Of a stretch of 41,340 nt of DNA, positions 6,662-15,161 are shown piece by piece (position 1 is the first letter of the stretch; each line of letters starts with the position of its first letter). Made by a program: the position numbers and the translations under genes. A model generated the notes under the pieces. The model was not told the origin of the DNA and made no database searches. It worked only from the letters and a program-made list of their open reading frames with translations. This DNA is from Nitrospirota bacterium (GTDB lineage Bacteria > Nitrospirota > Nitrospiria > Nitrospirales > Nitrospiraceae), in the NCBI GenBank assembly GCA_016207025.1, contig JACQQM010000159.1, positions 1 to 41,340 on the forward strand, given 5' to 3'.

Positions 6662-7387
6662 ATGATGTTTCAGACCGGTCCTATTGGGCTCGCAACATCT
6701 CTTGGGACGGTTTCCAAAGTTGTTCTTCTCATCCTGTTCCTCTTCTCGGTCGTTTCCTGGACCATCATCCTGTACAAATGGCGTGCGTTCCGCGCGTTTG
6801 AGCTGGAGGAGGAGCGGTTCCTGAGCCTGTACGAGCGCGCGCAGGAGAAGGACGAGGTGCGCCGCCTCGCGCGCCGCCTGACGGCCAGCCCGAGCGCGGC
6901 CATCTTCCTTGGCGTGGTGGACCGTCTTGTCCCTGAGCGCGAAAGCTATGCGCGCGACCGGTTCGGCGCGAGCCCCGCGCTTGAACCCTCGGAGGAGGCG
7001 TCGAACGTCGATCGGAACTATTTGAATCGAGTTGTGGCACACATTATGCAGAATCAAATCTCCAAACTGGAGGCCTATCTGCCCTTCCTGGCCACAACCG
7101 GAAACATCACCCCGTTTATTGGCTTGCTGGGTACCGTGCTGGGCATCATTGACGCGTTTGGGGAGATCGGCAAACAAGGAACCGCCAGCATCTCGGCGGT
7201 GGCGCCAGGGGTGGCGGAAGCGCTCGTCGCCACCGCGGGCGGGCTGTTTACGGCCATTCCGGCGGTGATCGCGTATAACTATTATCTGTCGCGGATCCGG
7301 AAGATGGCCTTCCGGGTGGATGGGTTCAGCATTGAATTGCTGAATTCGTTGCAGGGCCTGACGAAACAGGTGGGTGCACGAGAATGA
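6662..7387 (+). CDS. tolQ: TolQ (ExbB-type proton-channel subunit)
   Basis: A 241-residue inner-membrane protein that forms the proton channel energising the Tol-Pal system with TolR. Three spans are visible: residues 18-36 after a short periplasmic N-terminus, then two near the C-terminus. The latter contain the conserved MotA/TolQ/ExbB core (TTGNITPFIGLLGTVLGIIDAF and VAEALVATAGGLFTAIPAVIAYNYYL). The ATG at 6662 (followed by a second ATG) lies after GGAGGAG at 6642-6648. An upstream frame through the tRNA-Asp gene is rejected. tolR overlaps the stop by 4 bases (ATGA). It begins 75 bases after tRNA-Asp with no visible terminator between. Confidence 0.95.
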   Translation: MMFQTGPIGLATSLGTVSKVVLLILFLFSVVSWTIILYKWRAFRAFELEEERFLSLYERAQEKDEVRRLARRLTASPSAAIFLGVVDRLVPERESYARDRFGASPALEPSEEASNVDRNYLNRVVAHIMQNQISKLEAYLPFLATTGNITPFIGLLGTVLGIIDAFGEIGKQGTASISAVAPGVAEALVATAGGLFTAIPAVIAYNYYLSRIRKMAFRVDGFSIELLNSLQGLTKQVGARE

Positions 7388-7830
7388 TTTTCGAATCTCG
7401 ACATCGGCGGTTTTTGGCTGAGATCAACGTCATTCCGCTGGTGGACGTGGTGCTGGTGCTCCTGGTCATTTTCATGGTGACGGCTCCCATGTTGTACCGC
7501 GGCATCGACATCAAACTGCCCACCTCCACGAGCAATACGATCAAACCGGAAGAGCGGATCGTCCTGACGATCGAGCGCGACCAGAAACTGTATCTGGACA
7601 AAGATCCGGTGAGCGTGGCGCAACTCGAGCTCAAACTGCGGGCGCTCAAAGAGCGGAACGCCGATGTCTCGGTGTACCTCCGGGCCGACCGCAGCATCCC
7701 GTATGGGACGGTGGTGCAGGTCATGGACGGGGTGAAACGGTCGGGGATCGAGAAGCTCGGCATGGTCACGGATCCAGGCGCGCCGGAGCGGGTGACGGAG
7801 GATCTCATCAAAGAGCGGAGAGGCCGGTGA
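7384..7830 (+). CDS. tolR: TolR (ExbD-type)
   Basis: A 148-residue protein with one N-terminal membrane span (about residues 17-35) and a periplasmic domain. The channel aspartate is D21 in INVIPLVDVVLVLLVIFM, the proton-carrying residue of the family. The periplasmic part (YLRADRSIPYGTVVQVMDGVKRSGIEKLGMVTDP) is the standard ExbD/TolR fold. It couples the proton gradient to TolA. The start codon overlaps the tolQ stop and its own stop overlaps the GTG of tolA, so translation is coupled across all three genes. Confidence 0.95.
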   Translation: MIFESRHRRFLAEINVIPLVDVVLVLLVIFMVTAPMLYRGIDIKLPTSTSNTIKPEERIVLTIERDQKLYLDKDPVSVAQLELKLRALKERNADVSVYLRADRSIPYGTVVQVMDGVKRSGIEKLGMVTDPGAPERVTEDLIKERRGR

Positions 7831-8882
7831 GTTTGATGACGGATTCGTCGTACCCAAGCCTCCTGTCTCTGCCGCAGGGACGGGGCCTTCACGTTGACCC
7901 CCAGGTCAAATGGATGCTGGCGGCATCCCTGGTATTTCATTTCTGCGCGATCGTGCTGGGCAGCGGTCTCCGTTTCTCGCCCTCGATGGAGCGGCCGCTG
8001 GCCTCGTACCAGGTGTCGCTGGTCTCGATGCAGAGCCTCGCTCCCAAAGCGGCACCGCCCGCCTCGAGCCCGGTCGAGCCACCTCCGCCGGCCCAGCCGG
8101 TTGAAGAGCCGAAGCAGCCGCTCCACCCCGTCGCCGTTCAGAAGGAGGTTCCCAAAACGGCTCCGAACAGGGTCAGGCCGACTGCGCCCGCCGTGGCTCC
8201 GGTTCCGGCCGGTCGGCCGACGGAAAATCTTATGCGAGACGCCCTGCGCGGGATTGAGCTGCCGCCCCAGGCTCCCACGCTGGGCGCCCTGAAGCCGGTC
8301 CCGCCCATGTCACCGGCTCGCCGGGACGACTCATCGAAGCGAGACATTGACGCCCTCCTCGGTCAACTGAAGGTGCCGACCGAGCCGATGCCGACGAAGG
8401 CCTCGCCGGAAAAGGTCCCCGAGAGTCGACCGCGCCGGTCCCTGTCCGAGGATATCGCCAAGCAGTTGCAGAACATTCAGCCGCCCCCGCTGCTGGAATC
8501 CCGCTCGACGGCGTCTCGGCCTGCCCCCTCGGCCACGCCGACGGAACTTAAGAAGCCCGATACGACCATCCGCGTGACCGGAAACGCCTCCGGCACCAAC
8601 CCGTATTTGGCGGCGGTGCAGAACAAAATCAGCCGACATTGGATCGCGCCACAGGTTGACCTGACGGGTCGGTCGCTTCAGGTGGTGATCAAGTTCCGGC
8701 TGCATCGGTCCGGCAGCGTGAGCGACGTGCTGATCGAGAAGTCATCCGGGAACGGGTATTACGACGATGCCGGCCGGCGCGCGGTGTTCGCGGCCGCTCC
8801 GTTGCCGCCCTTCCCGTCCGACATGTCGGATCCGTATCTGGAAACCCATTTCAGCTTTACCGTCGGAGAGGAAGCCGGGTGA
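7827..8882 (+). CDS. tolA: TolA/TonB-type energy transducer
   Basis: A 351-residue protein anchored by one membrane span (about residues 29-47). A long Pro/Ala/Lys-rich periplasmic linker follows (for example SSPVEPPPPAQPVEEPKQP). The C-terminal TonB/TolA domain spans about 250-351 (NPYLAAVQNKISRHWIAP, then FRLHRSGSVSDVLIEKSSGN). By position between tolR and tolB it is TolA, transmitting energy to the TolB-Pal complex, though the C-terminal domain looks TonB-like. It starts with GTG at 7827, overlapping the tolR stop as GTGA; an ATG at 7836 is an alternative. The linker is proline-rich rather than the long Ala/Lys helix of enterobacterial TolA. Confidence 0.9.
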   Translation: MSLMTDSSYPSLLSLPQGRGLHVDPQVKWMLAASLVFHFCAIVLGSGLRFSPSMERPLASYQVSLVSMQSLAPKAAPPASSPVEPPPPAQPVEEPKQPLHPVAVQKEVPKTAPNRVRPTAPAVAPVPAGRPTENLMRDALRGIELPPQAPTLGALKPVPPMSPARRDDSSKRDIDALLGQLKVPTEPMPTKASPEKVPESRPRRSLSEDIAKQLQNIQPPPLLESRSTASRPAPSATPTELKKPDTTIRVTGNASGTNPYLAAVQNKISRHWIAPQVDLTGRSLQVVIKFRLHRSGSVSDVLIEKSSGNGYYDDAGRRAVFAAAPLPPFPSDMSDPYLETHFSFTVGEEAG

Positions 8883-10204
8883 GCGCGATGAGAGTGGAGG
8901 GCATCATCTTGTACGCGGCGCTTGGGGCCGGGCTTGTAACCGGGTTAGTCGGCATTGTTGAATCCGGCGCCAAGGACGTGTTCCTGGAAGCCACTCGACC
9001 GGATTTCCAGAAGATTCCAATCGGGGTCCTGGGATTTCGCGACACGGGGTTACCGGACCGTCTCGGAGAGCGGATGAGCGAGGTGCTCCGAGCGGACCTG
9101 CGCCGCTCCCAGATCTTTTCGGTCGCCGATCTGCCGACGTTGGGAATCAAAGTGAATGACGTCAACGGCGCCGAGCCGGCCCTGTTCAAGCAAGCAGCCG
9201 ACAGCGGCGTCGGTGTCCTGGTGTGGGGACATCTCTTCACGCGTGAGGCCGATCTGGTGCTGGATGGATACGTTCACGATGGCGGCCGCGAGGAAGGGGC
9301 GGTCGGCAAACGGTATGTGGGCGCGACCCCTGTGCTGCGCTTGATGGCGCATCGTTTGGCGGACGAGCTGGTCTACCGGTATACCGGGGAGCCGGGCATC
9401 GCCAGGACCAAGATCGCGTTTGTGTCGGAGCAGCGGGGGAGTCGGGAGCTGTATGTCATGGACTATGACGGCGATGCCCCCAAGCAGGTGACAGCGGACG
9501 GCTTCCTGAACCTGATGCCGAAATGGTCCCCGGATCGGCGGTACTTGGTGTTCACGGCCTACCGCACTCGCAGCAAGCAGGACATTGACATGATCGAGCT
9601 GGCATCCGGCAAACGCTGGACGCTGGTGTCCCTGCCCGGGTTGAACATCACGCCCGCGTTCTCGCCGGACGGGAGCCTGCTGGCTTTCGCCACGAGCCAG
9701 GACGGGAACTCGGAGATCTACACGCTTGACACACGGACCAAATCGGTCCAGCGGCTGACGTCCCATGCAGCCGGCGATCTCTCGCCGTCCTGGTCCCCCA
9801 CCGGTCGGGAATTGGCCTTCACCTCGGATCGAGGCGGGGGACCGCAGATTTATGTCATGAGCGCGGACGGCTCGAATGTCCGCCGGCTCACCTTCGAGGG
9901 CGACTACAATGCGGCGCCAGCCTGGTCGCCGCGAGGGAACTGGATCGCGCATGTCTGTCGCACGGCGGAGCGACAGTACAAACTGTGCGTGATCACACCC
10001 GACGGGCAGAAACGCGTCCAGATTACGTCCGGTCCTGGGATCGACGACTCTCCGTCGTGGTCGCCGGACGGACGGCACCTGGTGTTTAGTTCGACTGGAG
10101 AAGGCGCAAGTCACATCTATATGATCAACAGTGACGGGACGGAGAGGGAACGTCTGTCCTCCGGCGGTACGCACCATACGTCCCCGTCCTGGTCGCCGGC
10201 GTGA
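8879..10204 (+). CDS. tolB: TolB beta-propeller periplasmic protein
   Basis: A 441-residue periplasmic protein of the Tol-Pal system. An N-terminal hydrophobic export segment (about residues 9-27) precedes the TolB N-terminal domain (IPIGVLGFRDTG through VGVLVWGHLF). The C-terminal half carries about six WD40-like/PD40 blades with repeated SPDGR..LVF motifs (for example KWSPDRRYLVFTAY and SWSPDGRHLVFSS). It binds Pal at the outer membrane. The GTG at 8879 overlaps the tolA stop; ATG at 8888 is an equally plausible start. The final residues SWSPA end right at the last blade. pal follows with a 68-base gap. Confidence 0.95.
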   Translation: MSAMRVEGIILYAALGAGLVTGLVGIVESGAKDVFLEATRPDFQKIPIGVLGFRDTGLPDRLGERMSEVLRADLRRSQIFSVADLPTLGIKVNDVNGAEPALFKQAADSGVGVLVWGHLFTREADLVLDGYVHDGGREEGAVGKRYVGATPVLRLMAHRLADELVYRYTGEPGIARTKIAFVSEQRGSRELYVMDYDGDAPKQVTADGFLNLMPKWSPDRRYLVFTAYRTRSKQDIDMIELASGKRWTLVSLPGLNITPAFSPDGSLLAFATSQDGNSEIYTLDTRTKSVQRLTSHAAGDLSPSWSPTGRELAFTSDRGGGPQIYVMSADGSNVRRLTFEGDYNAAPAWSPRGNWIAHVCRTAERQYKLCVITPDGQKRVQITSGPGIDDSPSWSPDGRHLVFSSTGEGASHIYMINSDGTERERLSSGGTHHTSPSWSPA

Positions 10205-10272
10205 GCATGACGGCGAACTTCGCAAGTCAGCGTACGAGCCGGGGGAGAACCTCAAACCAAGGAGCAAAGACA

Positions 10273-10965
10273 ATGCAATTCGAGCACCGACTAGGATATG
10301 TGGCTGTAGTGGCCGGACTCATCCTCTTGCTCGCGCCGGGCTGCAGCAAGAAAGCGATTCAAGGTGAGACGGGGGCCCAATCGTCCGAACAGAGCGTGGT
10401 GACACCATCAACACCGGCGACCCAGGAGCCCGCCCCGCTTGCCCAAGTCCCAGCCCCGTCGCTATCTGGCTCGGGGGCGGAGCCGCTGACAGGGTTCGAA
10501 CCGGTCAAACCGGGGGCCGCTCCGACGGAGGAACGTGTTGGGAGCGAAATCCAGGTCGCCAAGGCTGCCCCGACCGACACCGGCCCACGCGTGGAAGAGA
10601 TGCAGAAAGAGCAACTCGCTGCCGCCAGCGCCGGGCTCAAGGACGTCTTCTTTGAGTTCGATAGCTTTAAGATCTCGGAAGAGGCGAAGGAAGCGCTCGC
10701 GCGTGACGCCGAATGGCTCAAAGTCAATCCGAGCAAGCCCCTTGCGATCGAAGGACACTGCGATGAACGCGGCACGCAGGCCTACAACCTCGTGCTCGGC
10801 GAGAAACGCGCCAAGGCGGTGCGGAGCTACTTGGTGGAGCTTGGAGTGAAAGCGAGTCGCCTGACGGTCGTCTCGTACGGAAAGGAGCGGCCGTTCTGCA
10901 AGGAGCATGACGAATCCTGTTACCAGCAAAATCGTCGGGGCCACTTGATACTCCGTACGCAGTAA
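10273..10965 (+). CDS. pal: Pal, peptidoglycan-associated lipoprotein
   Basis: A 230-residue outer-membrane lipoprotein. The signal ends in the lipobox LLAPGC with C24 as the lipidated residue. A Pro/Ser/Ala-rich linker follows. The C-terminal OmpA-like domain begins at about residue 120 (VFFEFDSFKI) with the peptidoglycan-binding core IEGHCDERGTQAYNLVLGEK and the Pal-typical RRGHLILR end. It tethers the outer membrane to the cell wall and partners TolB. ATG at 10273 has a strong AAGGAG 8 bases upstream; a longer frame from 10201 has no signal match. It is the fifth gene of the tol unit. Confidence 0.96.
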   Translation: MQFEHRLGYVAVVAGLILLLAPGCSKKAIQGETGAQSSEQSVVTPSTPATQEPAPLAQVPAPSLSGSGAEPLTGFEPVKPGAAPTEERVGSEIQVAKAAPTDTGPRVEEMQKEQLAAASAGLKDVFFEFDSFKISEEAKEALARDAEWLKVNPSKPLAIEGHCDERGTQAYNLVLGEKRAKAVRSYLVELGVKASRLTVVSYGKERPFCKEHDESCYQQNRRGHLILRTQ

Positions 10966-11014
10966 CGAACGGCAGGGTCCGTGAGGGGATGAGTCAAAGG
11001 GGAAGGCGCTGAGC

Positions 11015-12382
11015 ATGCGGGAAGGAGGTCAGACGGTTCGCCTGCGGACTGGGCGGCACATCGCGTGCCTCCTTCTCGCCGTGCTGCTTCCGGGTTGCCT
11101 CGCCCAAAAGGCGGAGTTAAAACAGACCAAGGTGGACATGGATAAGGTGGTCAGCGAGACCCGCGCTCGGCTTAGCCAGGAGATCAGGGTTCTTCGCGAT
11201 GAGGACTTTCCAGCCCTCCGAGGTGAATTAGACAAAATCGGACATCAGTCCACCACGCTGCGAAGCCGCCTGGACGATCTCGAGCATCAGACCGTCAGTC
11301 GCTTGGCCTCCCTCGAGAAGATGCAACACGAACACGTCGCCACGCTCAAGAGGGCTCAGAACGAACAGGTCTCCTCTCTCAAGGCGGATCTGGATCAGGT
11401 TCGGGAGGAGCTGGGAAAAGTGACGGCGCGTCTTGAGGCGATGAGCACGACGGTCGTGTCGCTCGCGAAATCAGTGGACGCGCGTCTGGCGGAAGGTGAC
11501 AAAGCCATTGGCGCGGGCGCCGCGCAGACCCGTGCGCTGTCAGAGCAGATGGCGCAATTCGGACGGGCACTGGCGGACTTCAAGCAGGCGATGAACGGGT
11601 TGGGCGAGAAGCTCATCCAGCAAGAGGAGCAGTCACGCGAACTCACAGCCGCGCTCTCTCAGCGGACGGAAGCGCTGGCGGCCAAGCTCGAAGCGGATGC
11701 CAAGGCGACGGCGTCCCATCTGGCCGACGTCAACAAGAGCGTGGGGTCGGTCGTCAAGGCGTTGGAGACCGTGAGCGGGACCCTGGTGGCGCGGATCGAG
11801 CAGCAGGACCGTCGCCTTGACGAACTGGCGAAAGCCGTAAACTCAAAAGGGACCAAGCCGTCGAAGCGGGCGGGGCAATCACACACCGATGGGCCAGAAA
11901 CCAAGCCGGCTCAGCCGATGGATCAGCTTCCGCGGCATGAGCCGGCGGCAGACAACCCTCAATCAGCGGTGCCGAATCCGGCCGGTGATTCGGCCGGGGA
12001 CAGCGACAAGGACGCGTACGAGCAGGCTCTGAACGCATTCAAACAAGGCGATCTGGACGGAGCGATGAAGGGTTTTTCGGGATTCCTGGTCCAGCACCCC
12101 GCCTCTCGGCTGGCCCCCAACGCGCAGTACTGGCTGGGGGAATGCTATTACGGGAAAAAAGAGTTCGAGCAGGCGATTGAGGCGTTTGACCGCGTGAAGC
12201 TGGATTATCCGACCAGTGACAAAGTTCCGGCCGCGCTGCTGAAGAAGGGTTTCGCCTACCTCGCCCTCAAGGACCAGAAACGAGCTTCGTCGGCGTTGCG
12301 GCAGGTGGTGGACGCCTATCCCAAGAGTCCGGAGGCCGGGAAGGCCTCGGACAAATTAGCGCAGCTCAAGCAAATACGATAG
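11015..12382 (+). CDS. CpoB/YbgF-type Tol-Pal lipoprotein with long coiled coil
   Basis: A 455-residue protein. The signal ends in lipobox LLPGC (C28), so it is predicted to be a lipoprotein rather than the soluble periplasmic form of E. coli CpoB. Residues 30-280 form an unusually long coiled coil (KAELKQTKVDMDKV through RIEQQDRRLDELAKAV). A polar linker follows, then three C-terminal TPRs from about residue 335 (AYEQALNAFKQGDLDGAMKGF, AQYWLGECYYGKKEFEQAI, LLKKGFAYLALKDQKRA). It probably coordinates peptidoglycan synthesis with Tol-driven envelope constriction. It is much longer than typical CpoB (about 260 residues). A shorter paralogue follows 5 bases downstream. Confidence 0.88.
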   Translation: MREGGQTVRLRTGRHIACLLLAVLLPGCLAQKAELKQTKVDMDKVVSETRARLSQEIRVLRDEDFPALRGELDKIGHQSTTLRSRLDDLEHQTVSRLASLEKMQHEHVATLKRAQNEQVSSLKADLDQVREELGKVTARLEAMSTTVVSLAKSVDARLAEGDKAIGAGAAQTRALSEQMAQFGRALADFKQAMNGLGEKLIQQEEQSRELTAALSQRTEALAAKLEADAKATASHLADVNKSVGSVVKALETVSGTLVARIEQQDRRLDELAKAVNSKGTKPSKRAGQSHTDGPETKPAQPMDQLPRHEPAADNPQSAVPNPAGDSAGDSDKDAYEQALNAFKQGDLDGAMKGFSGFLVQHPASRLAPNAQYWLGECYYGKKEFEQAIEAFDRVKLDYPTSDKVPAALLKKGFAYLALKDQKRASSALRQVVDAYPKSPEAGKASDKLAQLKQIR

Positions 12383-12387
12383 GCACC

Positions 12388-13170
12388 ATGCGTCAAGCGG
12401 GTTCGTTCCCACTCTCCGCCCTCATCGGATTGTCTCTGCTCCCGCTTGTCCATGCCGGGTGCGCCAAGCACGCCGATTTTGTGGAGCTGCGGGACGACCT
12501 CCACAAGGTGGCGAGGGCTCAGGATCAGGCACACAAGCAACAACAGGAGATGCTGCGCCGTCTTCATGCGTTGGAAGGGGCCAAGGAGCCTGGCGGCCTT
12601 TCCTCCCGAATTGACGAGCTAGCCGCTCGGCTGCAAGTGCTGGAAGCTCGGCTGGCGCGCGAGGAGACTCAGCCATCACCTCCAGCTGCCTCTCAGAAGC
12701 CGGAGAGCGCCCCCGGGGAGCTGGCTCGTCAGTCCAAGCCGGCCATCCTGCCGCCCCCTCCGGAGCGAGGCCCCATCATGCCGGGCACGCCGGATGTCAC
12801 GCCGACTTCAGCGTATAACCTGGCTTACAATGACTATCTGAACGGCCGGTACGAGCTGGCGATCAGCGGCTTTCAGCGGTTTTTAAAAGACTTTTCCGCA
12901 ACCTCTCTGGCCCCACACGCACAATACTGGCTGGGTGAGTCCCATTACAGCATGAAGGACTATGTGCGCGCGATGCAGGCATTCGAACAAGTTTTGAATG
13001 AGTATCCACGCAGTGAAAAAGTCCCCCCGGCGTTATACAAACTGGGGGTAGCGGCGGTGGAGAGTGGCGACTCCATCCGGGCGCGCAAACACCTCAAGCG
13101 AGTGATTGAAGAGTTTCCAACCTCCGACGAGGCGAGGCTCGCCAAGAATAAATTGGCCGCGATCCGATGA
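12388..13170 (+). CDS. Second CpoB/YbgF-type Tol-Pal lipoprotein
   Basis: A 260-residue paralogue of the preceding gene. The signal ends with lipobox LVHAGC (C25). A short coiled coil (about residues 32-92) and a proline-rich linker precede three TPRs (YNDYLNGRYELAISGFQRFL, AQYWLGESHYSMKDYVRAM, ALYKLGVAAVESGDSIRARK). The length is normal for YbgF. The TPR segment AQYWLGE is shared with the upstream protein, pointing to tandem duplication followed by loss or gain of coiled coil. It is the last gene of the tol unit; mutL follows after a 117-base gap with no recognised element. Confidence 0.9.
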   Translation: MRQAGSFPLSALIGLSLLPLVHAGCAKHADFVELRDDLHKVARAQDQAHKQQQEMLRRLHALEGAKEPGGLSSRIDELAARLQVLEARLAREETQPSPPAASQKPESAPGELARQSKPAILPPPPERGPIMPGTPDVTPTSAYNLAYNDYLNGRYELAISGFQRFLKDFSATSLAPHAQYWLGESHYSMKDYVRAMQAFEQVLNEYPRSEKVPPALYKLGVAAVESGDSIRARKHLKRVIEEFPTSDEARLAKNKLAAIR

Positions 13171-13287
13171 GGCGCGATCGGTGCCCCACCGCCTCCGTCC
13201 AGGTGGATCCCTTCCTGACAGGCCGCCCAGGCGAGTCCTCCACGCTGCACGACCTCGTGTCGGTATCGGCTTTGGGAGCGTAACTCA

Positions 13288-15063
13288 GTGAGCCTCGTGG
13301 GTGTCGGCAAAATCCATGTGCTCCCGGGAGAAGTGATCAGCCGGATTGCCGCCGGCGAGGTGGTGGAACGACCGGCCGCGGTGGTCAAGGAGCTGATCGA
13401 CAACAGCCTTGATGCGGGGAGCACGAGGATCACGATCGAGGTCACGGATGGCGGGCGCGGGCTGATCCGGGTGACCGATGATGGCGAGGGCATGAGCCGG
13501 ACGGACGCGCCGCTGGCCTTCCAGCGACACGCAACGAGCAAGTTGCGAACGGAGCGGGACCTGTGGTCGATCAGGACCCTGGGGTTTCGCGGGGAGGCGT
13601 TGCCCAGCATCGCCTCGGTGTCGAAGGTCCGGCTGGTGACCGCCTGCCGAGGCGAGTCCGTGGGCACGCAGATGCTGCTCACCGGCGGTGCGGTTCACAA
13701 GATCGAGGAGACGGCGGCGGCCCCCGGCACACTTGTCGAGGTCACGGCTCTCTTCTTCAACACGCCGGCGCGCAAGAAGTTTCTCAAGGCGACCGCGACC
13801 GAGTTCTCTCATATCTGCCAGGTGGTGCAGCACGCCGCGCTGGCCTGGCCACGCACGCAGTTTCGGCTCAAGCACAACGGGCAAGAGGTGCTGGACTACC
13901 CCGCTGTGTCCTCCCGACGGGACCGCATCCTGCAGGTCTACGGCGTGCGGTTGCTGGAACAGATGCTCGAGGTGCGAGGCGAGCGGGCCGGGATCCGCCT
14001 TGAAGGCTTTACGGTTGATCCGGCGCAGACGCGCGCCGGACGCGCTCCCCAGGACCTGTTCGTCAACAGCCGGCCGATCAGGAACGCGACCATCGCACAC
14101 GCGATCTATGATGGGTACGGGACATTCCTGGCGAAGGGACGGTACCCGCTCTTTGTGCTCTGCCTTGAGGTGGACCCGGAGCGGGTGGATGTCAACGTGC
14201 ACCCGATGAAGCGGGAGGTCCGATTTGCGGATCAGGACATGATCCATAAGACGGTGAGACAGGCGATCCGGGAAGCGGTGGGTGGCGGCCATCACGAGAC
14301 GGTGGTAAGCAGCCTGTCCTCGACCGCCGGGCCTCAGGGTGCGACGGCCTGGCGGTTCTCGCTGGGCGCGGAAGCCGGTCGAAGTCCTGCGGACGGTGAC
14401 TTGTCAGGCGGCGACTTCGTGAGCAGCGGTCGGTCTTCGGCGCCGATGGTCGGCGAATCCTCTCCGAGCTATCTGATCGCTCCTGGCTGCGACGTGACGC
14501 CCTTGGGGCAGGTCGGCCAGACATTTCTGGTGGCCCAGGTGGGCTCGGAGTTGCAGGTGATTGATCAGCACACCGCGCACGAACGAGTCCTGTTTGAGCG
14601 ATTGTGCCGGGCCTGGACGGGACAGACCGTCGAGTCCCAGCCCTTGCTGATTCCGGAACCCATTGATCTCCCACCCCATGCCGCCGCGCTCCTCCAGCGG
14701 CATCTGGCTGACCTGGAAATGCTCGGCGTCAAGATCGAGCCGTTCGGTTCGCACTCGTTTGTGATTCGCGCAGTCCCGGCTCTGCTCGGACATCTTGATT
14801 ATCCCTCGCTGCTCCAGGACTTCGTCGAAGAGCTGGCGCAGTGGAACTCGGCCGCCTCGCTGGAAGCGCGCGTCCGGCCCGTGTTGGCCTCGCTGGCCTG
14901 CCACGGGGCTGTCCGGGCCGGTCGACCGATGAAACTATCGGAGATCAAGAAACTGATCGAGGAATGGGTCGGGGAAGGACTTCCGGCGACCTGCCCGCAC
15001 GGCCGGCGGATCGCACTTCGCTTGCCGGCGGAGGAGCTGGCGAAAATCTTTGGGCGGATGTAG
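13288..15063 (+). CDS. mutL: DNA mismatch repair protein MutL (endonuclease type)
   Basis: A 591-residue mismatch-repair ATPase that links MutS recognition to strand incision. The GHKL ATPase motifs are present: ELIDNSLDAG, DDGEGM and GFRGEALPSI. The C-terminal domain has the metal-binding endonuclease motif DQHTAHERVLFE (consensus DQHA-X2-E-X4-E) together with ACHGAVRAG and CPHGRR. It therefore belongs to the nicking class found in bacteria without MutH. The GTG at 13288 is chosen because GGGAG lies 9 bases upstream and the family N-terminus (KIHVLPGEVISRIAAGEVVERPA) begins just after. No mutS is present in the window. miaA follows, as in many bacteria. Confidence 0.96.
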   Translation: MSLVGVGKIHVLPGEVISRIAAGEVVERPAAVVKELIDNSLDAGSTRITIEVTDGGRGLIRVTDDGEGMSRTDAPLAFQRHATSKLRTERDLWSIRTLGFRGEALPSIASVSKVRLVTACRGESVGTQMLLTGGAVHKIEETAAAPGTLVEVTALFFNTPARKKFLKATATEFSHICQVVQHAALAWPRTQFRLKHNGQEVLDYPAVSSRRDRILQVYGVRLLEQMLEVRGERAGIRLEGFTVDPAQTRAGRAPQDLFVNSRPIRNATIAHAIYDGYGTFLAKGRYPLFVLCLEVDPERVDVNVHPMKREVRFADQDMIHKTVRQAIREAVGGGHHETVVSSLSSTAGPQGATAWRFSLGAEAGRSPADGDLSGGDFVSSGRSSAPMVGESSPSYLIAPGCDVTPLGQVGQTFLVAQVGSELQVIDQHTAHERVLFERLCRAWTGQTVESQPLLIPEPIDLPPHAAALLQRHLADLEMLGVKIEPFGSHSFVIRAVPALLGHLDYPSLLQDFVEELAQWNSAASLEARVRPVLASLACHGAVRAGRPMKLSEIKKLIEEWVGEGLPATCPHGRRIALRLPAEELAKIFGRM

Positions 15064-15068
15064 GGCGC

Positions 15069-15161
15069 GTGATGCGTCATGTGTAATGCGTGATGAGCAA
15101 TGAGTTGTGAAGAGGCGAGCAGGATGAGCGAACCCATCACCCATGACGCACCACGCATCAT
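15069..15161. repeat. Heptad inverted element E1 (mutL-miaA spacer)
   Basis: The left arm (15069-15110) reads as six 7-mers in register: GTGATGC, GTCATGT, GTAATGC, GTGATGA, GCAATGA, GTTGTGA. The right arm (15134-15161) reads CCATCAC, CCATGAC, GCACCAC, GCATCAT, which is the reverse complement of the same word family. The left arm starts 6 bases after the mutL stop. The right arm runs into the miaA reading frame. Confidence 0.75.

Noticed and set aside
13171-13287. Possible small RNA or attenuator between the second CpoB gene and mutL
   Set aside because: No stable hairpin, promoter or terminator could be recognised in these 117 bases.
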